Shown: in pieces, positions 19,853 to 28,291 of the stretch
Numbering within the stretch: position 1 is the stretch's first letter
How the letters are laid out: every line of letters begins with the position of its first letter
NCBI RefSeq assembly: GCF_947626835.1
Contig: NZ_CANQTS010000003.1
Span: forward strand, 118,092 to 182,091
Source: an uncultured Acinetobacter sp.
GTDB taxonomy: Bacteria > Pseudomonadota > Gammaproteobacteria > Pseudomonadales > Moraxellaceae
Direction of reading: 5' to 3'
DNA length: 64,000 nucleotides
Position numbers and translations under genes: made by a program
Notes under the pieces: model-generated
Seen by the model: only the letters and a program-made list of their open reading frames with translations
What the model was told of the DNA's origin: nothing
Database searches by the model: none

Positions 19853-20848
19853 ATGCGTATTACCTTAGTAATGGCGAGTTGTGAAGATGGTGGCTTAGAA
19901 AAGCATGTCATAGAGTTGGCCAATGGCCTAGCGCTTGAGCATCATGTCAGTTTGATTGCCCATCCACGTTTTAAAACATGGTTGAGTGATCGAGTAGCTT
20001 TGATTAACTTTGATATGAGCGGTAGTCGTCATAATCCTTGGACTAAGTATCAGCTTAAGAAAAAAATTCAGATGACTGCACCTGATATTGTGCACGCACA
20101 TGCTTCTAAGACAGCACAATTAATGAGTGGTCTGATTAAAAAAATCAAAGTGCCTTGTATTGTGACCGTTCATGGTGCCAAATCCAAATTAAAACCTTAT
20201 GCAGCCTTTGATACGATTATTGCTGTGAGTCAAAAATTAGCTGAACATATCAATTTACCCTCTAAAACAGAGGTGATTTACAACGGTGTAATCTTGTCAC
20301 AAGCTGCTCAACCATGGGAAAAAAATAGAAAATTTCTTGCAATTGGGCGCCTCAATGAGGTGAAGGGATTTGATGTTTTAATTCAGGCATGGGTAGGTAT
20401 TGAAGCACAACTGAATATATATGGTGAGGGTGAGCAGCTCCAGAGACTGCAAGTACTCATTGAGCAACTCGGTTTACACAATCAGGTTAAATTGTGTGGG
20501 TTTAGTCATGAAATCCAACAAAAAATTAGTCAGCATGAAGCTTTGATTGTCTCTTCACAGCGTGAAGGGGGACCTTATACGCTTAGTGAGGCGTTATTAT
20601 TAAATAGACCTGTGATCGGAACTGATGTGGGGATGATGGCTGAATTTGTGCCCGACGAATTTTTATGTGTACCCAACGAGATTAATGAACTCAGAAGAAT
20701 TATTCTTGCCTATCTGTGTACCCAAGATCCTCTTTCTCTTTATCAGCCTGCTTTTGAAAAAGCGAAAAAGAATTTAACTTATACAGCCATGCTTGAGCAA
20801 ACGCTCCTTACTTACGGGCGTAGTTTAGCAAAGCATAAGAGATCCTAA
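19853..20848 (+). CDS. Glycosyltransferase, GT4-like
   Basis: A 331-residue GT-B glycosyltransferase with an N-terminal acceptor half (EDGGLEKHVIELANGLA, VHAHASKTAQLMSGL) and a C-terminal nucleotide-sugar half (AIGRLNEVKGFDVLIQAW, then SSQREGGPYTLSEALLLNRPVIGTD, where ExxxxxxSEA is the donor-site pattern). The ATG at 19853 follows gaggg and lies 3 bases past the previous stop; the next gene overlaps by one base, so this is a tight operon. Probably adds a sugar to the LOS outer core; donor and linkage unknown. Confidence 0.88.
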   Translation: MRITLVMASCEDGGLEKHVIELANGLALEHHVSLIAHPRFKTWLSDRVALINFDMSGSRHNPWTKYQLKKKIQMTAPDIVHAHASKTAQLMSGLIKKIKVPCIVTVHGAKSKLKPYAAFDTIIAVSQKLAEHINLPSKTEVIYNGVILSQAAQPWEKNRKFLAIGRLNEVKGFDVLIQAWVGIEAQLNIYGEGEQLQRLQVLIEQLGLHNQVKLCGFSHEIQQKISQHEALIVSSQREGGPYTLSEALLLNRPVIGTDVGMMAEFVPDEFLCVPNEINELRRIILAYLCTQDPLSLYQPAFEKAKKNLTYTAMLEQTLLTYGRSLAKHKRS

Positions 20849-21873
20849 TGTCAAAAAACACCTTAATTTTACTTACAGATGCTAAGCCTGGGCATGAGAC
20901 TCAAGCAATAGGGATCAGTAAAATCCTAAATCAAGAAGATCATTTAGACATCTTAAAAATTCAGATTCAGCGACCTTCAAAATTTATTGGGGTATTGTTT
21001 AAAAAATTTTATTCCCTTTTTCCAAAACGATGGATGCTGAAGTTTTTTCTCAGTGTGAATGATTTAAATCGATTACAACATATACCGCATGTTGACTATA
21101 TTGTCTCTGCAGGTGGCGATACTTTACTTCCCAATGCTTTACTCAAAGCTTATTTAGTCAAGCAGTATCCTCAAGTAAAAAATTTGATTGCAACCTCTTT
21201 ACGTGGTATGCCTGAAGCTGCCTATGATGTGGTGTTTACCATTGATGCCACTAAAGATCAGCAAAAACCCTACGTTTTTTATCCAATTGCGCCAAATAAA
21301 ATGGTCAGTTTTGACTTAAAACAAGCGCAGCAACACGCGCAAGAAAAATTGGCGCTTCAGCCTAATCAACATGCTGTGACGGTGTTATTGGGGGCAGATA
21401 CCGCAGAGGTGAGCATTGGTTTAGCAGATGAATGGCTGCACTTGATTAAAACGATAGCCACACAATATCCCGATCAGCAATTTTTTGTGTGTAGTTCAAG
21501 ACGGACACCGCAAGCATTAGTCGAGTGTCTTAAACAGCTTGCCGATTTGCCTAATGTGAAATTGGTCTTATTTGGGCAGCAACAAGGCATTGTGGTTGAA
21601 GATTTAATTTTTGCGGCTACGCATATTATCTGTTCGCCAGATTCTACTTCAATGCTATGTGAGGCAATGATTGCCAATAAACATGTGATTGTGCCGAGGT
21701 TTGAGCACACTCAACTCAGTCAAAACTTCCAAAGCTATTATCAAAAGATGAGTCCTTACGTGGCCTATGTAGAAGCTCAAGAGGTGAATGCGCTATTGGC
21801 TTGCCCTCAGTTGCAACAACATCATCACGTTGCCATATTGCAAACTAAATTTATGCAAGCTTTGCATCATTGA
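20848..21873 (+). CDS. ELM1-family protein (GT-B-like), LOS locus copy 2
   Basis: A 341-residue paralogue of the gene at 18134. It opens ILLTDAKPGHETQAIGISKIL and has SSRRTPQALVE and CSPDSTSMLCEAMIANKHVI, the same three landmarks in the same order. The two are clearly diverged, not a recent duplication. The ATG overlaps the preceding stop by one base (TAATG), implying translational coupling to the GT4 gene. The function is unknown; a role in LOS sugar transfer is suggested only by position and GT-B-like motifs. Confidence 0.8.
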   Translation: MSKNTLILLTDAKPGHETQAIGISKILNQEDHLDILKIQIQRPSKFIGVLFKKFYSLFPKRWMLKFFLSVNDLNRLQHIPHVDYIVSAGGDTLLPNALLKAYLVKQYPQVKNLIATSLRGMPEAAYDVVFTIDATKDQQKPYVFYPIAPNKMVSFDLKQAQQHAQEKLALQPNQHAVTVLLGADTAEVSIGLADEWLHLIKTIATQYPDQQFFVCSSRRTPQALVECLKQLADLPNVKLVLFGQQQGIVVEDLIFAATHIICSPDSTSMLCEAMIANKHVIVPRFEHTQLSQNFQSYYQKMSPYVAYVEAQEVNALLACPQLQQHHHVAILQTKFMQALHH

Positions 21874-21965
21874 ACTTAAATCATCTTAAAGCACAAAGTT
21901 GCTGTATTTAAAGTGAAGTCAGTCCATAAACGTTAGGCTGAAGATAATTAAATTTTGAGTAAATC

Positions 21966-23030
21966 ATGAAAGTTGTACAAACCGTGTATGGGGATGCCTC
22001 AGGTGGGCGTTGGCAAGCAATGCTTAATACCTATGAGGCTTTAGAAAGTCAGGGGCATGAGGGGATCATTGTTTATGGCAGTGACAATCAAAAGCAAAAA
22101 ATTGACGGCTATCGCTCTTGGTGCCTAAATAACTCAGGCTTTTACGATCCTATCGCTGCGGTTAAATTGGCTTTATGGTTAAGGCACTATAAACCTGATG
22201 TAGTGATTGCACATAGTGGCCGTGCGGTACATCTATTTAAAAATGCGATATTGTTGGCACGTATCAAATGTCCTGTGATTGCCATGAATCATAGCCATAA
22301 TGTCAAACGTACCGTACGTGCCGATGGTTTTATTCATATTACACCGCATGTAGCACAACGTGTGGCTGAGGCATCTGTGCAAAAAAATATCAATAGCACC
22401 GCTAAACCTCAAGCTGTGATTTCAAATTTAATTCATTTGCCTACGCAGCCAAGTGTTACAAAAGCAGAATCCAAGATCACCACCTTAGGCATTATGACAC
22501 GGTTAGTTGAGTATAAAGGCACCCATTTAGCCATTGATGCTGTGGCACAACTTAAGCAACTCGGTTATCAGGTTAAATTGCAGATTGCAGGTGAGGGTGA
22601 GCAAGAGCAAAGCTTAATCGAACAGACTCAACGTTTAGGCTTAGAAGATGATGTGGTATTTTTAGGTTGGATTAGTGGTCAGCAAAAAACTGAATTTTAC
22701 CAAAGCATTGATATAGCGTTAGTTCCAACCATGAACGACACCCAACCTTTAGCAATTTTGGATGCTTTTGCATGGGCCAAGCCTGTGGTGGCCAGTGACC
22801 ATATTAGTGTGCAACAAATCATTCGACACAATGAAAATGGCTTAATGGCAAAATGCGCTGATGTCGAAGATTTAGTTAAGCAACTGCAATTTTGTTTAGA
22901 TCATCCTAAAAACTTAGCGCGTTATGCAGAGCAAGGTTATCGAGATGCCCTGCAAGATTATCAATTTTCTGTGATTGCCGAAAAGCTTTCTCGCTTTGTT
23001 TTAGAGTGTAAAACGCTATATCAGCGCTAA
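21966..23030 (+). CDS. Glycosyltransferase, GT4-like
   Basis: A 354-residue GT-B glycosyltransferase. The N-terminal half has QTVYGDASGGRWQAMLNTYEAL and DVVIAHSGRAVHLFKNA; the C-terminal half has GIMTRLVEYKGTHLAIDAVAQL, AGEGEQEQSL and PTMNDTQPLAILDAFAWAKP, the donor-site region in which the usual E-x7-E spacing is loose. It begins 92 bases after the ELM1 paralogue. Its last 15 bases overlap the 3' end of the oppositely oriented glycosyltransferase gene. Likely an LOS core enzyme; specificity unknown. Confidence 0.87.
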   Translation: MKVVQTVYGDASGGRWQAMLNTYEALESQGHEGIIVYGSDNQKQKIDGYRSWCLNNSGFYDPIAAVKLALWLRHYKPDVVIAHSGRAVHLFKNAILLARIKCPVIAMNHSHNVKRTVRADGFIHITPHVAQRVAEASVQKNINSTAKPQAVISNLIHLPTQPSVTKAESKITTLGIMTRLVEYKGTHLAIDAVAQLKQLGYQVKLQIAGEGEQEQSLIEQTQRLGLEDDVVFLGWISGQQKTEFYQSIDIALVPTMNDTQPLAILDAFAWAKPVVASDHISVQQIIRHNENGLMAKCADVEDLVKQLQFCLDHPKNLARYAEQGYRDALQDYQFSVIAEKLSRFVLECKTLYQR

Positions 23031-24107
23031 AAATTGTTGCGCTGTATGTTGAATAGATAATTGATTTTTGGTCTCTTCTAAAATGGCATACGGGTGATTA
23101 ACGCAACGGTAAAGTTGCGTACTCAGTTGCTCACAATTATTGGCGTCAATCAGAAATGATTTCATATCTTCTTGATAAGAAAGAATATCTTTGACGCCTT
23201 GTGAGCAATGATAAGCAATCACTGGTGTGCCTAAGCATAAGCTTTCTGCTAACACTAAACCGAATGATTCATAATATGAGGTGAGGATGAGTGCTTTAGA
23301 TTGTTGGATATATGGATATGGATCATCGGCCCAACCTAAAAAATCAACCCGATCCTCAATGTTAAGCTTTTGGACCAATGCCATGAGTTCTTGCTTTTGT
23401 GGGCCCTCGCCAACAATCGCCATGCGTCCTTTGAGCCCACTTTGCGCAAAAGCAGTGATGGCATGATCAATCTGTTTAATCGCCACTAAGCGTCCTACAA
23501 AAATCACATCCCAGATTTTATCTAATGAAGATGTCATATTTTTTTGTGTAATCGATACACCGTTTGCAATATGTCGAATCTGACTATTGGGCAGTAAAGA
23601 TTGGTATTTAAGTTTGAGGTCTTGATTAACGGTGATCAAATTTTTTTGATGAAAAAGTCGTTTAAACTTTGCTTGATGCTTAATTTGTCGGATATTTTCT
23701 TTGATGCGTTTAAAAATATTGGCTGACGGGCGATATTCTAACAGTTCACCATGTATCCAATACCATACATTTTGAGTTTGTTTAAGATAATGACCTAAGT
23801 AATAACCATTATGAAAACCTAAAATGATCAAATCATAGCGCTGTTGATTGATCAACTGCTCAATACGATTTTCTTCAATTGGCGAGAGTTTTTTGGCTTT
23901 CCACAATTTGCCAAAAGCAAATGAGGGGCTGATGTTTAAATCAATATACTGCACATGAGATTTAATAGCCTGAGTATCTTTACTGCCATTGAGCACAGCA
24001 AGCGTTACGCTGTGGCCTAGATCTGCTAGGGTATTGGCTAAGTCGGCTGTTACTTTTTCAGCCCCACCTTTGCCCAGATCATCCACAATAAATAAGATAC
24101 TGCTCAT
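23016..24107 (-). CDS. Glycosyltransferase, GT4-like
   Basis: A 363-residue GT-B glycosyltransferase on the opposite strand to the other locus transferases. Landmarks are FIVDDLGKGGAEKVTADLANTL at the N-terminus, IFVGRLVAIKQIDHAITAFAQ, VGEGPQKQEL, and TSYYESFGLVLAESLCLGTPVIAY, a textbook E-x7-E donor site. It converges on the preceding gene with a 15-base overlap of coding ends. The acyltransferase gene lies 77 bases downstream of its start on the same strand. Likely adds an LOS core sugar; donor unknown. Confidence 0.9.
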   Translation of the reverse strand: MSSILFIVDDLGKGGAEKVTADLANTLADLGHSVTLAVLNGSKDTQAIKSHVQYIDLNISPSFAFGKLWKAKKLSPIEENRIEQLINQQRYDLIILGFHNGYYLGHYLKQTQNVWYWIHGELLEYRPSANIFKRIKENIRQIKHQAKFKRLFHQKNLITVNQDLKLKYQSLLPNSQIRHIANGVSITQKNMTSSLDKIWDVIFVGRLVAIKQIDHAITAFAQSGLKGRMAIVGEGPQKQELMALVQKLNIEDRVDFLGWADDPYPYIQQSKALILTSYYESFGLVLAESLCLGTPVIAYHCSQGVKDILSYQEDMKSFLIDANNCEQLSTQLYRCVNHPYAILEETKNQLSIQHTAQQFLALI

Positions 24108-24184
24108 GGGTATACCTTAACCTCTTTGTTTATCTTGTTGTAACGCTGTATTAATACTCGTCGTTAAGTCGTGCTGATCTTCTA

Positions 24185-25048
24185 TCAGAGCTGGTAGGGA
24201 TTATAGTTGCCTTCACAATTTCTAAAACGTTTATAGGACCAAATATATTGTTCAGGTGCTTGGTTAATCATTTGCTCCATATTTTGGTTGAGAACTGTTA
24301 CAGAGCGATGTAAATCGGTGCTGGCAATATCGGTATGCATTTTCTGGCAAACAATTTTAAAACCATCTTTTTGGCGAATACAGCTTAAACCCAAGACATG
24401 CGATTGGGTTTTTTGCGCCAATTTAGACACTAAAGTGGTACACAAAATTTCTTGTCCAAAAAATTGTGCGTTGATTCCACCTGAAGGCTTAGGTAAATGA
24501 TCGGGTAAAATCATGGTTAAACCGCCTTGCTTTAAGTGCTTAAATATTGCACCAACACCCGTTTTATCTGTGGCGACTAAGCTGGCCTTAAAGTTTTGTC
24601 GTGCTTTAAAAATAAAGCGATCTACTGCTTTATTTTTGTTAGGCTTATACATAATCATGGGTTCGGTATATTCATTCACCCATACATTGAGTAATTCCCA
24701 ACAGCCAAAATGGGTAAGTACCATAATGACACCTTTGTCATCTGCTAAGGCTTGTTTGAGTAATTCCTCACCTTCAACGGCTTGAATTAGACGTAAACTA
24801 TACGCTTTAGGCATACCCCAGAATTTGACGGACTCTACATAGGTATAACATTGGTGGGTTAAACTATGTTTTAATAAGCGTTTTTGCTCATCATTGGAGA
24901 GCTTTGGATAAACCAGTTTAAGATTGGTACGAGTAATCTTTTTAAAAGAAGAGGGGAAAATATATAAAACTACCGCTAAACAATTAGCAAGCATATACAG
25001 CCAAGCTAATGGCAATTTAGCCATGACTGTTAAAAAAATATAGAGCAT
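24185..25048 (-). CDS. LpxL/HtrB-type lysophospholipid (lipid A) acyltransferase family protein
   Basis: A 287-residue member of the family that adds secondary acyl chains to lipid A. It has an N-terminal hydrophobic stretch (about 1-32), the catalytic H-x4-E in LTHFGCWE (about 111-118), and the substrate-binding stretch LPDHLPKPSGGINAQFFG, ending in YIWSYKRFRNCEG as in LpxL/LpxM proteins. No strong ribosome site is visible before the ATG. Its place inside the LOS locus fits a lipid A role, but LpxL versus LpxM versus another acyltransferase cannot be decided here. Confidence 0.82.
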   Translation of the reverse strand: MLYIFLTVMAKLPLAWLYMLANCLAVVLYIFPSSFKKITRTNLKLVYPKLSNDEQKRLLKHSLTHQCYTYVESVKFWGMPKAYSLRLIQAVEGEELLKQALADDKGVIMVLTHFGCWELLNVWVNEYTEPMIMYKPNKNKAVDRFIFKARQNFKASLVATDKTGVGAIFKHLKQGGLTMILPDHLPKPSGGINAQFFGQEILCTTLVSKLAQKTQSHVLGLSCIRQKDGFKIVCQKMHTDIASTDLHRSVTVLNQNMEQMINQAPEQYIWSYKRFRNCEGNYNPYQL

Positions 25049-25077
25049 AAAGATAAAATATAAACAAAGAGGAGAAA

Positions 25078-25103
25078 AATAAAGCCTTTAAAGTAAAGGC
25101 TTT
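25078..25103 (-). terminator. Intrinsic terminator after the small membrane protein gene
   Basis: aaagcctttaaagtaaaggcttt forms a hairpin; on the minus strand it is followed by a T-rich run (atttttct). It separates the small gene from the acyltransferase. Confidence 0.65.
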
Positions 25104-25111
25104 ATCAGAGA

Positions 25112-25336
25112 TTAGTTTTTATATTTGTCTGGGTTGCCCTTCAGAACCATATAAATGATAGCAACAAAAATTACAAATGCACCTGCGATACTACTTACGC
25201 AAAAATACAAAATACGCTCATTGGTGTCTAAACTAAATAAGTTGTTGGCTAAGATATAGCGCATAAATAACCATTGTACGACTGAAAAAACAATCAGCAT
25301 AATGCTTTTATTACGAACAGCAGGACGCATAGCCAT
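25112..25336 (-). CDS. Small two-pass membrane protein, unknown
   Basis: A 74-residue protein with two predicted membrane segments (about 12-30 and 43-66) and a charged tail ending GNPDKYKN. I do not recognise a family. It is supported as a real gene by its hydrophobic layout, by sitting between two terminators on the same strand as aspS and the acyltransferase, and by lacking any competing frame. The start could be the ATG at 25336 or the next one two codons later. Role unknown. Confidence 0.6.
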   Translation of the reverse strand: MAMRPAVRNKSIMLIVFSVVQWLFMRYILANNLFSLDTNERILYFCVSSIAGAFVIFVAIIYMVLKGNPDKYKN

Positions 25337-25402
25337 TGCTTGCTTACCCTAAAATTAAACACAAGCTATTATGCCACCGTTAAGCCTGACTCTCAATCAT
25401 AC

Positions 25403-25428
25403 AAAAAAAGCCCTGCATGAGCAGGGCT
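25403..25428 (-). terminator. Intrinsic terminator after aspS
   Basis: agccctgc-atga-gcagggct is a perfect eight-pair stem followed on the minus strand by seven T, 23 bases past the aspS stop. Confidence 0.88.
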
Positions 25429-25451
25429 TTTTAGGTTGAATCTAGAATAGA

Positions 25452-27233
25452 TTATTCTTGAGATTCAGCTTTTGGTTTTTCACGTAAGCGAATACCCAAA
25501 TCACGCAGTTGGTTTGATTCAACTGGTGCAGGTGCTTGCGTTAATGGGCATTCAGCAGTTTTGGTTTTCGGGAACGCAATCACGTCACGAATCGAAGAAC
25601 CGCCAGTCATGAGCATCACTAAACGGTCAAGACCAAATGCTAAACCACCGTGCGGAGGCGCACCGTAACGTAAAGCATTTAACAAGAAGCTGAATTTCTC
25701 TTCTGCTTCTTCTTCGCCAATACCTAAAGCTTCAAAAATGGCTTTTTGCATTTCTAGGTTATGAATACGCAGTGAACCACCACCGATTTCAGTACCGTTG
25801 AGTACCATATCGTAAGCAACTGAAAGTGCTTCACCTGGGTTGTTCTTCACTTCTTCTACGCTAGATTTTGGTAGCGTGAATGGGTGATGCACAGATGTCC
25901 AGCCGTTATCAGTTTCTTCAAACATTGGGAAGTCAACTACCCAAAGTGGTGCCCACTCACAAGTTGCAAGTTTTAAGTCATGACCGATTTTCACACGCAG
26001 TGCGCCCATCGCATCATTTACAACTTTCGCTTTGTCTGCACCAAAGAATACGATGTCACCGTTCTCTGCACCCACGCGTTTTAATAGATCAAGCACGATT
26101 GGCTCGATAAATTTCACGATTGGAGATTGTAAGCCTTCGATACCTTTTTCAAGTTCGTTAACTTTGATGTAAGCCAAACCGCGTGCACCATAGATGCCAA
26201 CAAATTTGGTGTATTCATCAATTGCAGAACGTGGTAATGAACCTGCACCCGGAACGCGTAAAGCAACAATACGACCTTTAGGATCTTTAGCAGGACCTGC
26301 GAATACCTTAAACTCAACGTCTTGCATCAAATCTGCAACGTCAACAAGTTTTAAAGGAATACGCATGTCTGGTTTGTCAGATGCATAGTCACGCATTGCG
26401 TCGTTGTAGGTCATACGTGGGAATTTATCAAACTCAACATCAAGAAGTTCTTTAAACATCTTAACCGTTAAAGTTTCCATTAAATCCATGATGTCATCGT
26501 CACTCATGAACGATGTTTCAACGTCGATTTGCGTGAATTCTGGCTGACGATCCGCACGTAAGTCTTCATCACGGAAACATTTCGCGATTTGGTAGTAACG
26601 ATCAATACCGCCCACCATCAACAACTGTTTAAACAATTGTGGTGATTGTGGCAGGGCATAGAAGCTACCGTTAGATACACGACTTGGCACTAAATAGTCA
26701 CGCGCGCCTTCAGGAGTAGCACGGGTTAAAATTGGTGTTTCTACATCCAAGAAACCATTGTCTTCGAAGTAGTTACGAATAAGGTTAGTTAATTTAGAAC
26801 GGAAACGTAAACGCTCTAACATTTCTGGACGACGAATGTCCAAGAAACGATATTTCAAACGAATTTCTTCTGAAATATTGGTATTTTCATCATTGAGTGG
26901 GAATGGTGGTGTTTCTGATTGAGCAAGAACTTCGATTTCTTTACCCAATACTTCGATTTGACCACTCACCATATTGGCATTTTCTGTGCCTTCGTAACGG
27001 CGACGTACACGACCTGTGATTTTTAATACGAATTCTGAACGTACTTTATCTGCAGTTTCGAATGCTTCTGGTGTATCAGGATCGATCACCACTTGCACTA
27101 GACCATCACGGTCACGCATGTCTAGGAAAATTACACCACCGTGGTCACGGCGACGGTGTACCCAACCGCATAAAGTTACTGTTTGGTCGATTTGTGCTTC
27201 GGTTAAAGAACCGCAGTAATGAGTTCGCATCAT
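25452..27233 (-). CDS. aspS: Aspartyl-tRNA synthetase, probably non-discriminating
   Basis: Charges tRNA-Asp with aspartate. The 593-residue class II synthetase has an N-terminal OB-fold anticodon domain ([24 protein letters not shown]), motif 2 around [23 protein letters not shown], the bacterial GAD insert, and motif 3 [16 protein letters not shown]. The anticodon-domain stretch HRRRDHGG matches Pseudomonas-type non-discriminating AspRS, which also charges tRNA-Asn, where E. coli has NRRRDLGS. If so the cell would need GatCAB to convert Asp-tRNA-Asn; that gene is not in the window. It marks the right border of the LOS locus. Confidence 0.96.
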   Translation of the reverse strand: MMRTHYCGSLTEAQIDQTVTLCGWVHRRRDHGGVIFLDMRDRDGLVQVVIDPDTPEAFETADKVRSEFVLKITGRVRRRYEGTENANMVSGQIEVLGKEIEVLAQSETPPFPLNDENTNISEEIRLKYRFLDIRRPEMLERLRFRSKLTNLIRNYFEDNGFLDVETPILTRATPEGARDYLVPSRVSNGSFYALPQSPQLFKQLLMVGGIDRYYQIAKCFRDEDLRADRQPEFTQIDVETSFMSDDDIMDLMETLTVKMFKELLDVEFDKFPRMTYNDAMRDYASDKPDMRIPLKLVDVADLMQDVEFKVFAGPAKDPKGRIVALRVPGAGSLPRSAIDEYTKFVGIYGARGLAYIKVNELEKGIEGLQSPIVKFIEPIVLDLLKRVGAENGDIVFFGADKAKVVNDAMGALRVKIGHDLKLATCEWAPLWVVDFPMFEETDNGWTSVHHPFTLPKSSVEEVKNNPGEALSVAYDMVLNGTEIGGGSLRIHNLEMQKAIFEALGIGEEEAEEKFSFLLNALRYGAPPHGGLAFGLDRLVMLMTGGSSIRDVIAFPKTKTAECPLTQAPAPVESNQLRDLGIRLREKPKAESQE

Positions 27234-27388
27234 GGCGTATAAAATCCAACTATATGGGTTACAAAAAAGCTACTACGTAAACAGCGTATGCTTTTATTCA
27301 AAGTCTAGGATTATGCCTATTTGCAACTGCCCTCACAAGAACTACAAGCAAAAACAGCAGCAAATTCACAAAAAGCCAAGCAATTGCT

Positions 27389-28153
27389 TTATTTTGCCGA
27401 AGAAAATTGCTGCCAAAGCGCAATGCAAGTCAAAGCGAGTGTTTCACTCAACAAAAACGCTTGGCTAAATTCATTAAAGCCACGTCCTAGAAAATAATAC
27501 GGTTCACGCACTACAGTTGACCATTCAAAGGATGCAAAATAGCCCCATGTCCAAGCACTTGCAGTCAATAAAGACACAATAATACTCAGCCAAATGCTGC
27601 TTTTTATGCGCGTTGTGGCAACCGCTTCAGTGCGATGTTTTTGGCAATATGTGTAAATCCAATACACTAAAAAGGGTAAGGCAACAGCCGAGCTGGTGAT
27701 TTGTAATATAAAATGCAAAGGGTAGTGCATGCCAAAAGCGTGAATAGGCTGACTTAAAAAGTCATGCAATACCAAAGTACGAAAGTCGACGTGGGTTAAG
27801 CCATCCCAAAGAATATGTGTGGCATTACCTAAGATTAAAGCCAATATGACCAAAACAGTAAAACGTAGCCATTGTTTAATATTTTTAATGGGTAATGGAT
27901 GCGCAAGGTCTAAAAGTTGGTACAGCATCGGACGATACAACACATACCACAGGCTACAAAAAGTTAAACCAATGATTAAATTAGGGTAAAGTTGACCTGA
28001 CCACAGATGTGAAATTTTGCCCGATTCGGTTGTAAACATCCGATACATATCTGGCAGCATACAGCCAATGGCTAGTGCAGCAAGTGGCAAGTGACCGCGA
28101 CTTAAGCATGATATAACCGGTGCAAGAACGGCATGCGATAAAGTAAAAGGCAT
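27389..28153 (-). CDS. DUF4184-family membrane protein
   Basis: A 254-residue protein beginning MPFTLSHAVLAPV with IGCMLPDMYRMF, the pattern of the DUF4184 family, and six or so hydrophobic segments. The conserved polar residues (H7, the D in LPD, then ATHILWDGLTHVD) resemble the metal-site pattern of related membrane-bound hydrolases such as YdjM, but activity is unproven. It is divergent from znuD with a shared 138-base gap containing a Zur-like box, so zinc-linked control is possible but not shown. Confidence 0.75.
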   Translation of the reverse strand: MPFTLSHAVLAPVISCLSRGHLPLAALAIGCMLPDMYRMFTTESGKISHLWSGQLYPNLIIGLTFCSLWYVLYRPMLYQLLDLAHPLPIKNIKQWLRFTVLVILALILGNATHILWDGLTHVDFRTLVLHDFLSQPIHAFGMHYPLHFILQITSSAVALPFLVYWIYTYCQKHRTEAVATTRIKSSIWLSIIVSLLTASAWTWGYFASFEWSTVVREPYYFLGRGFNEFSQAFLLSETLALTCIALWQQFSSAK

Positions 28154-28225
28154 GAATGGCTTAAAAAGACGATTTTGATAAATGCATTGAGCTTAGCTGA
28201 TGTGGCGAGTTGTTGCTGTTTTTTA

Positions 28226-28259
28226 TTGCAAAAAGAATGAAATGTTATATTATAACATT
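28226..28259 (+). promoter_or_regulatory. znuD promoter with Zur-like operator
   Basis: A perfect 19-base palindrome AATGTTATATTATAACATT at 28241-28259 matches the Zur operator form known for Acinetobacter and other gammaproteobacteria (GTTATAnTATAAC core). A candidate -35 TTGCAA (28226-28231) and -10 TATTAT (28248-28253) are 16 bases apart, so the box covers the -10. Its end is 32 bases before the znuD start. By symmetry it could also read towards the DUF4184 gene. Confidence 0.85.
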
Positions 28260-28291
28260 ATTCCGAATTTGCCGACTTTGAGCCCTAAGTC

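Noticed and set aside
18134..21873. ELM1-family genes as transfers from a eukaryote
   Set aside because: The family is widespread in bacteria and the plant gene carries the name only; nothing in base use suggests foreign origin.
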